Positions 43,345 through 51,781 of a DNA stretch of 52,251 bases are shown here, in pieces. Every line of letters starts with the position of its first letter. Within the stretch, counting starts at the first letter, position 1. The position numbers were made by a program, and so were the translations under genes. Where the stretch lies: positions 1 through 52,251 of the forward strand of contig JAKQOD010000101.1 of the NCBI GenBank assembly GCA_029565465.1. The letters run 5' to 3'. Source of the stretch: Deltaproteobacteria bacterium. Lineage in GTDB: Bacteria; Myxococcota_A; Polyangia; Haliangiales; Haliangiaceae. The notes under the pieces are model-generated. The model worked only from the letters and a program-made list of their open reading frames with translations, ran no database searches and was not told the DNA's origin.

Positions 43345-43686
43345 ATGGAAGTGACTGGGATCTTGGAATTGCAATGTTTGGGCTCGCTGGGCTCATGGGC
43401 GCCACTCACGCTCAATATTTTTGTGAATCCAAAAGTTGAAATTGACGGCCAACGGGTAAATGCCAAATGGGGCATGAATCGTTTTCCGCTGCCGCCGGGC
43501 CGGCACTTCGTTGATGTTGCCTATCCATGGATCGTGCAACCCAGGTGCAATCGCGCCACCATCGAAATTGATGTTGAGCACCAACGCAACGTGTTGGTGC
43601 GCTACCGCACCAACTTCTTGACGTTTCTTCCCGGCCGCATCGCGATCATTGATCAGGTAGCGTTGGCGAAAGTGCACAAGGGGTAA
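43345..43686 (+). CDS. small beta-rich protein, unknown function
   Basis: 113 aa, no signal. The pattern VEIDGQRVNAKWGMNRFPLPPGRHFVDVAYPW, then EIDVEHQRNVLVRYRTN and FLPGRIAIID, resembles a PEGA-like/transthyretin-like sandwich seen in hypothetical proteins of actinobacteria and myxobacteria; I recall the pattern but not a named family. TATACC lies 7 nt before the ATG. It sits alone between the acyltransferase and the Septu genes and ends 73 bp before the convergent ptuB. Confidence 0.6.
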   Translation: MEVTGILELQCLGSLGSWAPLTLNIFVNPKVEIDGQRVNAKWGMNRFPLPPGRHFVDVAYPWIVQPRCNRATIEIDVEHQRNVLVRYRTNFLTFLPGRIAIIDQVALAKVHKG

Positions 43687-43759
43687 GCTGGCCTTGCCAA
43701 CGGCGGCAACGCGAACGATTCGTACAGCCCGACACCGTGAACGAACACGCTACGCTGGG

Positions 43760-44383
43760 TCACACACCGCCAAATAAATGGCGGATCGTTGTCCAGAACT
43801 CTCCGTACTTGCCGAGATTCAACTCGAGATACTTGGCAGCGAATTCTCGAACTTCGTCGTTGGTTAATGAGGGATCGTTAAAAGGCGTGATCGCGTGCTT
43901 TCGTAGATCGCTGAGTTTGCGGATATCCAAGCCTAGCTTCTTGATTGTGATGTTTGCGGCATGATCTTCCGAGTTGGCCACGCGGATTTGTCCATCACCT
44001 GAATAGGCAAAGCGACTTTCGCATCGCTCGCTCAATGGCGAAACTAGCGAATGTTCATCGAACCAATCATCCTTGAGGTTGCCGCAATGACGAGGGTCGC
44101 CCCTGGCAATCTGTTGTTGGCATGAGCAAAGCAGATTGCCGTAGTCGAGTGGATCGCACTGTAGGTCGCTTTGGGGGCGCAAATGCTCGATGTGAGAATC
44201 TTCATCGGTCAATCGGCGCTCGCAATAGCAGCAAAGAAATCCCTGTTCGCTCATCAGTGACTTTTTGACCATCTCTTTTTCGGCTCCTCGCAGAGCCGCG
44301 TAAGAAGGCTGCCAAGCAGCATTGCCTTGTCCCTTCCAGTCGAGCAACGCTTGTGGCTCGCGCTGTTTGATGATGCGCTTCAT
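43760..44383 (-). CDS. ptuB: Septu defence protein PtuB (HNH nuclease, TIGR02646-like)
   Basis: 207 aa, usual length for the family. N-terminal MKRIIKQREPQALLDWKGQG is characteristic. The HNH/zinc core is Cys51-Cys52-x-Cys54, His64-Ile-Glu66-His67 (SHIEH), Asn83 (DYGNLL) with Cys86/Cys88, and His99-Cys100. PtuB is the nuclease effector of the Septu anti-phage system, held by the PtuA ATPase and released to cut DNA on infection. Its ATG overlaps the ptuA stop as ATGA (44380-44383), so the two are translationally coupled. By eye more AT-rich than flanking genes, in keeping with transfer. Confidence 0.85.
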   Translation of the reverse strand: MKRIIKQREPQALLDWKGQGNAAWQPSYAALRGAEKEMVKKSLMSEQGFLCCYCERRLTDEDSHIEHLRPQSDLQCDPLDYGNLLCSCQQQIARGDPRHCGNLKDDWFDEHSLVSPLSERCESRFAYSGDGQIRVANSEDHAANITIKKLGLDIRKLSDLRKHAITPFNDPSLTNDEVREFAAKYLELNLGKYGEFWTTIRHLFGGV

Positions 44384-45666
44384 TTGCCCAGGATTTCCTT
44401 GCGACGGATCAAAACCTCCGCGCGCACCAAGTCAGGGTCATCACCAATTGATTTTCTGAGTGCATCGATCTGCGACCGCGCCGAATGCAACGCGCCTTCG
44501 TCGATTGAGAGAAACAGGCGCTTCAAGTCTGCTTCAACGGAATCTGGCCGCGTCGTTTCCAGGCCCATCAAATCCTCCAGTACTCGGTCAGCATTTTTGC
44601 CAAAAGACTCAAGAGGGTGCTCGGCCAGCATATTTTGGGGCATATCTTGAGGCGTTTGCCGCAACACGTACAGCGACAACGGGTGGACGTGCGTAATGAC
44701 ATGCGCTGAATGGGTGGAAACGATGAACTGGCACTCTGGGAAGACTTCCTGCAATTTGGGAACCACGAGGCGCTGCCACTTTGGATGCAAATGGAGATCA
44801 ATTTCATCGATCATCACTATCCCTTGGCCCGACAAGGGGTTGTTCAAGGTTGGATTTGCGATCGATAACCGACGCGCCATATCGCCAATCAATGCGATCA
44901 TGCACTTCTCGCCGTCGGACAATTGCTGCACCGATAGTCGCCGTCCCTGCTTTTCAACTTCCATGCGCAGAGGGTTGCGCCGAACAGTCAGATTCGTAAA
45001 TTCGGGCAAAAAGCTGCTCAACGCGCTGCGAACTGCCTCGAGCTGACGATCAGGAAAGCTGAAGCCATCAGGTTTACGCTCATCGTTGATGTATTTGCGG
45101 TTCTCGTTCTCAAGATCTTCGCGTTCGCGGAACCACTCAAAGAAAGTACGAAAATTGGCGCCCGCCGTTAGCGCGTCGTCGTAAGCCGTGAGCAAGGTGA
45201 ATTTGTGCTTGTCTCGGATTCGCAACGGAATATCCAGCACTGCTCGATTGACCGGGTAGTACGCGAACAGCGGGATGTTGACATTCTCAGATGTTTCGCT
45301 GAGCTGGTTCTGGACAGATCTTGCGTAGTCAGAGAGCTGATGAAAGGAGCTCTTATCTTCGGCCGCATGGCCGGCTCTACTCTTTGATAGTTTCCAATCA
45401 ACCGGGCCGGATTTTATTTGGCAGCGCAGTTCGATAACGGCGGTGGATTTACCGTTGGTAATGTCGGATTCATCAATCGGCCGGCCTGAAGAGCCCAAGT
45501 GGCGAATGCGATTGGTAGCCCACGACAACGCCAACGCAAGTGCATCAAGGACCGTTGATTTCCCTGCGCCGTTTACGCCGTAGAAAACATTGAGTTGGCT
45601 ATCAAGCTTGAGTGACAGGTCGACTGCGCCGCGAAAACACGTCAGTTTCAGTTCGTCAATTCTCAT
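44380..45666 (-). CDS. ptuA: Septu defence ATPase PtuA
   Basis: 428 aa from ATG 45666, chosen over 45687 and 45807 because GGAAAG lies eight bases upstream and a palindrome (45685-45707) abuts it. ABC/SMC-like ATPase: Walker A GVNGAGKST at 30-38, signature LSDGEKCMIALIGDMARR, Walker B GIVMIDEIDLHLHP, and switch His in STHSAHVI. The family length and the adjacent PtuB identify Septu. PtuA forms a ring-shaped complex that senses nucleotide depletion and controls PtuB. No reverse transcriptase gene is adjacent, so this is a stand-alone Septu and not a retron-Eco7-type unit. Confidence 0.85.
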   Translation of the reverse strand: MRIDELKLTCFRGAVDLSLKLDSQLNVFYGVNGAGKSTVLDALALALSWATNRIRHLGSSGRPIDESDITNGKSTAVIELRCQIKSGPVDWKLSKSRAGHAAEDKSSFHQLSDYARSVQNQLSETSENVNIPLFAYYPVNRAVLDIPLRIRDKHKFTLLTAYDDALTAGANFRTFFEWFREREDLENENRKYINDERKPDGFSFPDRQLEAVRSALSSFLPEFTNLTVRRNPLRMEVEKQGRRLSVQQLSDGEKCMIALIGDMARRLSIANPTLNNPLSGQGIVMIDEIDLHLHPKWQRLVVPKLQEVFPECQFIVSTHSAHVITHVHPLSLYVLRQTPQDMPQNMLAEHPLESFGKNADRVLEDLMGLETTRPDSVEADLKRLFLSIDEGALHSARSQIDALRKSIGDDPDLVRAEVLIRRKEILGK

Positions 45667-45684
45667 CTGCTTCTTTCCAACGGC

Positions 45685-45707
45685 CATTTTTCGATGTTCG
45701 AAAAATG
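45685..45707. promoter_or_regulatory. perfect 10-bp inverted repeat upstream of ptuA
   Basis: CATTTTTCGA and TCGAAAAATG with a 3-nt centre (TGT), ending 19 bp before ATG 45666. Candidate operator or 5' leader hairpin of the Septu operon. Confidence 0.6.
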
Positions 45708-45909
45708 CTGATTCCAGGCCGGTTTCCTTCGAGTATTTGAATGGCTGCCGGCCTTGTCGCGCAAGCGGTAACGACCAAAAGCTAGGGCATCCAAACACGA
45801 AAATCAACGTGGTGGATGGGCGAAGTACTGCGACGGAGAAATTGGGTGGTATTGTAGGAACAACCTACCAAGAAGTGTAACAACCGTCATCACTCGGCGG
45901 TGGGTAGCG

Positions 45910-47484
45910 CTACGCTTGCGTTGGCCGGCGAACGGGTTGTACCGCGCGGCCCAAACAGTACACAACGTACATCGCAGCGCCGGCGCCAAAGTCGATGCAA
46001 ACGGGGTCAACGCAGTCGGACTTTTCGAACAAGCACGGCAATCCGTCGACGACAAAACGATAGTGTTTGTCGGTTTCCTCGGAGATTAACAATTTTGCGC
46101 GACAGCTCACCGTGCCTGCGGCATCGACGACCGCAAACTCGGCATTGGCGTAGAACTGCATCACGCGCGCCGGCGGCAGGCCCGCGACTTCGACGAGCCC
46201 TGTTGTCGCAGTGATGCAATAGCTGTTGGTTGCACGCAAAATCGAAAGGCTCACTGTGGCGCCAACTGGGCCAAGCATGTCGGCGTTGCCGTTGGGCGCG
46301 TAGACAATCGACAATTGGCGGTTTAGCCAACGCTGTTGCGCAACAAATGGCACGGGCCGCGCGGCGGCGGCTGCTTGTTGTGCTGCTTGTTGCGACTGTT
46401 CGGCTCGCACGATCAGCGTTTGTTCGTCGCTGACTGCTGTGCCTTTAGCGCGCAACACCGGGCTCGACGCACGTGCGAAGACTCCACCCAACGGTTCCAG
46501 CGGTGCGCCATTGGCGATCCGCAGACCCAACGAAAAATCGACGACGGATTGATATCGTTCAGCTGGAGCGTAGGCCAGCGCTTTGCAAAATACCGGCCAT
46601 AGGGTATCGGGTAGTGGCCCAATGTCGCGCGCTCGCAGCAAGGCGTCGCCGATCAACGTGCGTGCCGATTTACGACGAAGCAGGGCCGCGGCGAGGTCGA
46701 GGCTAGCGTCGCTAGTGTCGCCTGCAAACAGGGCTTCGCCAGTTAACAAGAACAGCGCCACCGCTGCCAGCGAATACACATCCGTTGCTGCACTGGTGGC
46801 GCGCCCTTCGAGCTGTTCGGGCGGTGCCCACGTCGGCGAATACATTGCCCGCGGCCCCAACGTGCGTGCGCGCCGCTGCGCTTGCATCGCAACCACCGCG
46901 TCACTGGTGTCCCATTTGGCGATGCCAAAATCAGCCAGCTTCACTTGCAGCGTCAACGCGTTTTGCGTGAACAGAATATTCTGCGGTTTGATATCGCGAT
47001 GAATGATCCCGAGGCTGTGCGCTTCGGCGAGCGCGCCGCACAGCGACTCAACGATCGGCCAAACCTCGCTCCAGGTTAATGCCCCGTGTTCGCGTACCAA
47101 CTGCGAAAGCGTGCCGCCATTAACGTATTCGTACACTTGCACTGGCGTGCCGGCTTCGCGCATTGCCATTTCCAATGCACCATCTAGATCATTGAACGCG
47201 GCCGGCGCGTTGCGCGCAGCATCTTCGACGTGGCCAAAATCGTAAATGCGCAACGTGCTCGGATGCGTCAGCCGCGAAAGTGCAAACGCTTCTTGGACGA
47301 AATGGTCGTAAACCGCGCCGCGGTCAGCGGTTACGCCATCCGAAAAGGCGAACACTTTGATGCAAACCGGTCGCGCCAAACGTTCGTCATGCGCCAAGTA
47401 CACAACGCTAGCGCCGCCAGCGGCGAGCTCACGCTGCACGCGATAGCGCCGCATCACCAATTCGCCGAGTTTTACCGCACCCAT
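45910..47484 (-). CDS. Hanks-type Ser/Thr protein kinase
   Basis: 524 aa from ATG 47484, preceded by a G-rich stretch that may serve as ribosome site. Kinase domain about 14-300: glycine loop ELAAGGASVVYLA, catalytic Lys43 (VCIKVF), HRDIKPQN with Asp164, DFGIAK with Asp185, and SPTWAPPEQL (P+1 region). The C-terminal about 200 residues hold a beta-rich sensor-like domain (QLSIVYAPNGNADMLGPVGATVSLSI, AEFAVVDAAGTVSCRAKLLIS, HYRFVVDGLPCLFEKS) that I do not recognise. No membrane span, so a cytosolic kinase, unlike most of its class in myxobacteria. Same strand as the upstream MoxR/VWA genes. Confidence 0.9.
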   Translation of the reverse strand: MGAVKLGELVMRRYRVQRELAAGGASVVYLAHDERLARPVCIKVFAFSDGVTADRGAVYDHFVQEAFALSRLTHPSTLRIYDFGHVEDAARNAPAAFNDLDGALEMAMREAGTPVQVYEYVNGGTLSQLVREHGALTWSEVWPIVESLCGALAEAHSLGIIHRDIKPQNILFTQNALTLQVKLADFGIAKWDTSDAVVAMQAQRRARTLGPRAMYSPTWAPPEQLEGRATSAATDVYSLAAVALFLLTGEALFAGDTSDASLDLAAALLRRKSARTLIGDALLRARDIGPLPDTLWPVFCKALAYAPAERYQSVVDFSLGLRIANGAPLEPLGGVFARASSPVLRAKGTAVSDEQTLIVRAEQSQQAAQQAAAAARPVPFVAQQRWLNRQLSIVYAPNGNADMLGPVGATVSLSILRATNSYCITATTGLVEVAGLPPARVMQFYANAEFAVVDAAGTVSCRAKLLISEETDKHYRFVVDGLPCLFEKSDCVDPVCIDFGAGAAMYVVYCLGRAVQPVRRPTQA

Positions 47485-47908
47485 GCCACAACCCCCCAGC
47501 GTTGGCCACGCCATACGCCAGCGCATCGGCCTAGTGCCAATGCGAACCTCATGGCAACCTTGCCGACGTTCCTCACGGCTGCTCGCAAAAGCAAGCTTCG
47601 CGCCAAAACGTGGCTACATTGCGCCGTTGCACAGTAGCGCTACGAGTTTCGCGTAGGTGCTTGTCACTACGCGACCAACACCGTCGACGATCAGGCTGTT
47701 CGTCGTTGATCGCGGCCGCTAACGAACATTTCATCACGGTTGGATTGCACGCTGCCGTACAACTTTCTTGACCGTTATAGTGCGAACTGCGAGTTGCTGT
47801 GGCGAGTGGGCTAGCCTCTACTACTGTTGGCAGTGCGCTGACATTCATTCGGCGGCGTGGCTGGCGTAGTTGCCACTGCCAACAGTTGGTTGCGCAGGAC
47901 AGCTGTGC
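47485..47908. other. 424-bp intergenic region with a large inverted repeat
   Basis: No gene. It holds the 13-bp inverted repeat at 47823-47886. I see no promoter hexamer close to the kinase ATG and no transposase remnant. Confidence 0.5.
47823..47886. repeat. 13-bp perfect inverted repeat with 38-nt loop
   Basis: ACTGTTGGCAGTG (47823-47835) and CACTGCCAACAGT (47874-47886). It starts 23 bp beyond the stop of the propeller gene (47909, minus strand). Could be a terminator-like stem or a miniature-element remnant; no T-run follows. Confidence 0.7.
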
Positions 47909-48400
47909 CTAATCCGGCTGCACAGCTTGTCCAGGCAATGCCATGGCCATGCGGGTAAACGCCTGCTCGTCGGAAGGCCGGCTTTCAGGCATGCGGTGGG
48001 CCCAACGCAGGCCGCTGTTAACCGCGTCAAGCGCAAACACGTGTGCTGCGATTCCAACGAATAGTGTGCCGCTGTTGAGCAGCAAGGTCACGTTGGTTGC
48101 GTTGCCAAGCGGGAGTGCAATCGGCAACCTTGTACGCGCTAGCACCTGACCGGTTTGCAGGTGGATCGAAATAATTTCAGGCGTAACGTTCTGCGAAAAG
48201 AAGCCCATCGGCTCCTCGGCAATGGCCAACACAAACGCTTGCGAGTCGCTCACACAAACGCGCGCTTGGCCCCACTTGTAATTGGCCGAGTTGAGTTCGA
48301 ACGTCCATCGTAACGTGCCCGTTGCTACGTCGAGGGCCTGCACGGTTGCACCTTGCACAATAACTAGCGTGTCGCCGTGCGCTGGGGTTCGGTAGGTCAT
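47909..48400 (-). CDS. PQQ-like propeller fragment protein
   Basis: 163 aa from ATG 48400, which has AGGAG five to six bases upstream; the frame open to 48610 lacks a start of equal quality. PQQ-type blades: VQALDVATGTLRWTFELNSAN, SIHLQTGQVLARTRLP, VFALDAVNSGLRWAHRMPES. Only about three blades are present, too few for a closed propeller, so it must oligomerise, pair with a partner, or be a trimmed descendant of a larger protein. No signal peptide. It lies 77 bp downstream of the VWA gene in the MoxR/VWA cluster. Confidence 0.65.
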   Translation of the reverse strand: MTYRTPAHGDTLVIVQGATVQALDVATGTLRWTFELNSANYKWGQARVCVSDSQAFVLAIAEEPMGFFSQNVTPEIISIHLQTGQVLARTRLPIALPLGNATNVTLLLNSGTLFVGIAAHVFALDAVNSGLRWAHRMPESRPSDEQAFTRMAMALPGQAVQPD

Positions 48401-48477
48401 GGAAGCTCCTGCAAAACTTGTAACACGAACGTGCCGCAGCACTGGTCGGATGAAACGGTTTGCGCGGCGCTGTACAT

Positions 48478-50298
48478 CTATTCCATATAGAACACCGGCT
48501 GATGCGTTCGAAACGGCAAGCCGCGACCAGGCGGCAATAAGAACGCATGGTCGCGCGTGATAGCCAGGTCGGCTTCGCACATGCCGTCGGTGACAACCAA
48601 GATCGAGCACGTTTTGGGAAAGTCGGGCCGCGATTCGAGCAACTGCACAGCGCGTTGCAACACGGTGCCGCCGCGGCCACGCACGCGCACGCGATGCGCT
48701 AACGTTTCAATATCGACGAAGCCTTCGTCGTAGGCCTCGCCGTCGCAGTACACCAGCCGCACGGCGCGAACTTTTTGTTGCCGTGCATACGATACAATTG
48801 CACCGAGTGCGTTGCCTAAGTCGTCGCGTTCCATCGAGCCGCTGGTGTCGAGGATGACGCCAAAGGTGTGGGTCGCAACCTGATCTTCAGGTTCGTAAAA
48901 GCGTGGCCGCGGGATATCCGGCGTCGCCGATTGTCGGCGCGAAGGCTTAGCGTACGTGCGGTGGCGTTCGGGCAGCGGCACCCGTTCGCGAATCCATTCG
49001 GCCAACTGCGCTTGCCAAGGAATCGGTGGTTGCGCCAAGGTGCGAATCGCTTCTTCCAAGCCGGCTGGCACCAAGCCGCGGCCATAGGCTTGGTGAAAGT
49101 CCAACCCTTGCGCGAGCGCTCGACGGTAAAACTCTTCACGGTCGGTAAACCCGCCATCGCGATTGCCGACGCGTTCATCGAGCATGTCGACGTCATCACC
49201 GCGCATCGTACACAGGCGACGGCGCAACCGTAGATCGCTAGCGATGTGCAGATAGATTTCTTCGGCCGATTGGCCGCGCCAACCTTCGTTGAACAACAAG
49301 CCGAGATGCGCTGGCGGTTGGCCTAGGTTCAGCTGCACCAGCCAATCATTGATCACAAAATCGCATGCCACGTTCCACAGATACGGATCGCGGCCGCGTC
49401 GACGAGCTGCATGCGCAAGGCCAGCGTGTAACACTTCATGGGCAAGCACAAATTTGGCTTGTTCCAACGGTAACGCGCGTGCTGGATTGACGTAGATCTC
49501 GCCCAAGTACGTCGAGATGGCCGCGATACTGATGTCCATCCGGCGGCACATTTCGAGGTCTTCAATGATTTCAAACTGCGCAAGCAACGAGCCAAGCAAT
49601 GGCACGTGGGTGATGAGCCAGCGCTTGGCTTGATTGACAATGCTGTCCGGGTGCACGCCAACGCGTGTTGTCGTCGGCGTGCCGCGTTGCAACGCAAGCG
49701 CGCGCTTGGCAGCATCGGCCAGCGCGTTGGCAAATACGGTGCGCACAGGGCTCAGCGGTTGGTACGAATGCTGGGTTTCGCGAACCGCGATCATTGGAAT
49801 GGTGGGGCTGCCCGATAACAGCCAATTCGCGTTGAGTTTTTGTGCCAGCGGCTCGTTGCGCAAACGGGTGATGATGTCAGGCAAAGGTAGCCGGCCCCAG
49901 GCCAACACGTCGTCGGGCACATCAATATCCTCGGGCAGTTCGCCGATTTTCCACGCGCGCCACCAATGCAAAGCTGCAAGTTGCGCTGCGGCGTCACAGT
50001 AGTGGTTAGGCACATCAGCTTGTTCACCGCCACCCACTGCAAGCACCAGCGTTGCAAGCGCAAATACCCCAAGCCATTGTTGCTGCGTGAGCGACAACGC
50101 TTGGTTGTATATGACCAAGCGGCTTTCGATGCGGCAATACGTGCAGCGTTCAAAAAAACGATTGGTTTCCGATACAGGACGGAAGCTCAATGCATCTGCG
50201 ACTTTTCCGAGCAGCGGATGCTCGTGCAGCACGCGCAAGGCCATATCGTATGGCTTGAGCTTGTCGCTGCCGCCGCTGCGGCGCTTACTTTTTGCCAT
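48478..50298 (-). CDS. HEXXH metallopeptidase-like/VWA-domain protein (DUF2201-type)
   Basis: 606 aa. Middle domain carries HEVLH at 287-291 with a third ligand candidate His296 (HAGLAHAA), a zinc-metallopeptidase-like fold. The C-terminal VWA domain has the MIDAS motif DTSGS at 484-488 and later GRGGT and VVTDGM. A Cys pair (RCTYC, 51-55) and one hydrophobic stretch (about 76-90) occur early. Members of this type are encoded with a MoxR ATPase that is thought to remodel or assemble metal-dependent VWA clients. The ATG overlaps the end of the moxR-like gene by 14 bp. Confidence 0.85.
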   Translation of the reverse strand: MAKSKRRSGGSDKLKPYDMALRVLHEHPLLGKVADALSFRPVSETNRFFERCTYCRIESRLVIYNQALSLTQQQWLGVFALATLVLAVGGGEQADVPNHYCDAAAQLAALHWWRAWKIGELPEDIDVPDDVLAWGRLPLPDIITRLRNEPLAQKLNANWLLSGSPTIPMIAVRETQHSYQPLSPVRTVFANALADAAKRALALQRGTPTTTRVGVHPDSIVNQAKRWLITHVPLLGSLLAQFEIIEDLEMCRRMDISIAAISTYLGEIYVNPARALPLEQAKFVLAHEVLHAGLAHAARRRGRDPYLWNVACDFVINDWLVQLNLGQPPAHLGLLFNEGWRGQSAEEIYLHIASDLRLRRRLCTMRGDDVDMLDERVGNRDGGFTDREEFYRRALAQGLDFHQAYGRGLVPAGLEEAIRTLAQPPIPWQAQLAEWIRERVPLPERHRTYAKPSRRQSATPDIPRPRFYEPEDQVATHTFGVILDTSGSMERDDLGNALGAIVSYARQQKVRAVRLVYCDGEAYDEGFVDIETLAHRVRVRGRGGTVLQRAVQLLESRPDFPKTCSILVVTDGMCEADLAITRDHAFLLPPGRGLPFRTHQPVFYME

Positions 50299-51390
50299 TG
50301 CTGGTGCCTAGCCCCGCCATCAACCGCGGCAACTCTTTGGCGATATCGAGCACAAACCAATCGGGCACACGTACGCCAGCATCGTTCTCCGTGATTACAA
50401 GCTGCGCTAGTTCGCCGTCGATACGCGCCAAGGCTTTGAGCGCGTTGCGCGCTTGTTGTGCAAGTTCACGCGTTTCGCGCGACAACGCCGATTCGGCCGC
50501 AGGCAGCTCCTTCGCTAACATATCGCGCAGGCTCTGCGTCAAAAAATACGTCAAGTCGCGGTCTTCCGGCGCCGCTGGCCAAGGTTCATCACCTTTGAGA
50601 ATTTTGTGCACGCTGAAGCGATTGCGGATCTGCTTAATGAAAGCTTTAAAGCCAATGGCGTGGTCGCGAGTCACGCTGCCGAACAACAGTGCATCGAGAT
50701 GATGCGGCGCAATGTCGTCGCCAAATGCACGCAAGCCATCGCTAACGCTGTGCCAGCTGCGCGGGGTCGAAAACGGTTCTTCTTTGGCAGGCGGTACCTC
50801 GGTGGCCAGCTGCGTTGGCCGCGCGCGAATGTAGTCGACCACCCACGGGTGGATATTGTTAGCGTCGGCCCACGCCAACCAATCGCGTGGCGCCGCACGC
50901 AGATGCACGTGCACCATGCGATTGATCAGCGCGCTTGGCATCTGTTTCGCCATCGCGGAGTCCTGCGCACGGTTGCCTGCGCCGATAATGACGGAGCCCG
51001 GCGGCAAGCGATATTCGCCGATGCGCTTTTCAAGGATCAAACTGTAAAATGCTTTTTGAATTTCGCTGCTGGCAACGTTGAGTTCATCGATGAACAGCAC
51101 AAACTCGCGCTCGCGCACGATCAGCGCAGGCGGATAGAACCGGCTGACATTGCCGTCGCCGTCGCCGACAGGCGACAACAGCGAATGCCGGGGATGCCAA
51201 TTAGATCTTCGGGGGCGAGTTGTGAACCGAGCAGCGTGACGCACTCCATGCTGAGCTGCTTGGCGAACTGCTCGACCAACGAGCTTTTGCCAATACCGGG
51301 CGCGCCCCAGATGAACACCGGCCGCGTGGTGGCAACGTTGAGCAGGAACTCTTGAATTTGCGGAATCGATAACGAAATTGCAGCTTGCAT
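50285..51390 (-). pseudogene. MoxR-family AAA ATPase, frameshifted
   Basis: The N-terminal part starts at ATG 51390 with Walker A GAPGIGKSS (residues 29-37) and continues to SQLAPEDLIGIP, then runs into nonsense. The rest of the protein, from about NVSRFYPPALIVRERE with Walker B FVLFIDELN and sensor GAGNRAQDS, is in another frame and ends at 50285. One extra C in the four-C run opposite plus-strand 51190-51193 would restore LIGIP-RHSLLSP in a single 367-aa protein. Either an assembly error or a decayed gene. It should power assembly of the VWA partner encoded next to it. Confidence 0.8.
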
Positions 51391-51781
51391 GCGAACCTAG
51401 CGGGCACCATCGACGCCTGTCGTCGCGGCGGCCCAACCCTCAAGCCATTATACGGTGGGCGGTGCGCGGCGTGGGTAAAACATTGTGCAGCTTTGTCGCC
51501 GCGTGGTTACAGCTGGGTGCCACCAGCGACGCAGGCTGCGGACAACATGTTGCACGGGGTCGGTAGACCTGCCTTGTTGCAGTCGCACTGCCAGCGCGCG
51601 CAGTGCGATATGCGTGTTGCAAACCTACGGTTGCAAACGATGGCTTGGCTCCCATGTGGTTTCGGGTTTGCACCGCCGAAAATCCGCTCAGCGACGCAAA
51701 AAAGCGGGTTTTCGAGTTGCTGCGACCGTGGTTGGAGCTTGGCACGGCAGTGGCAATAGGAGTTGCCAGGGGGAATCTGAT
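51391..51781. other. 391-bp divergent region
   Basis: No gene. Two short direct copies of GTTGCAAAC (near 51615 and 51630) and an imperfect hairpin (51677-51714) precede the repeat lipoprotein gene. Nothing else seen. Confidence 0.4.
51677..51714 (+). other. imperfect hairpin upstream of the repeat lipoprotein gene
   Basis: CGAAAATCCGCT (51677-51688) pairs with AGCGGGTTTTCG (51703-51714) with one G-T pair and a 14-nt loop, about 67 bp before ATG 51782. Possible 5' leader structure. Confidence 0.4.

Noticed and set aside
43760..45807. Retron of the Eco7 type (RT plus PtuAB)
   Set aside because: No reverse transcriptase gene or msr/msd-like structure next to the PtuAB genes.
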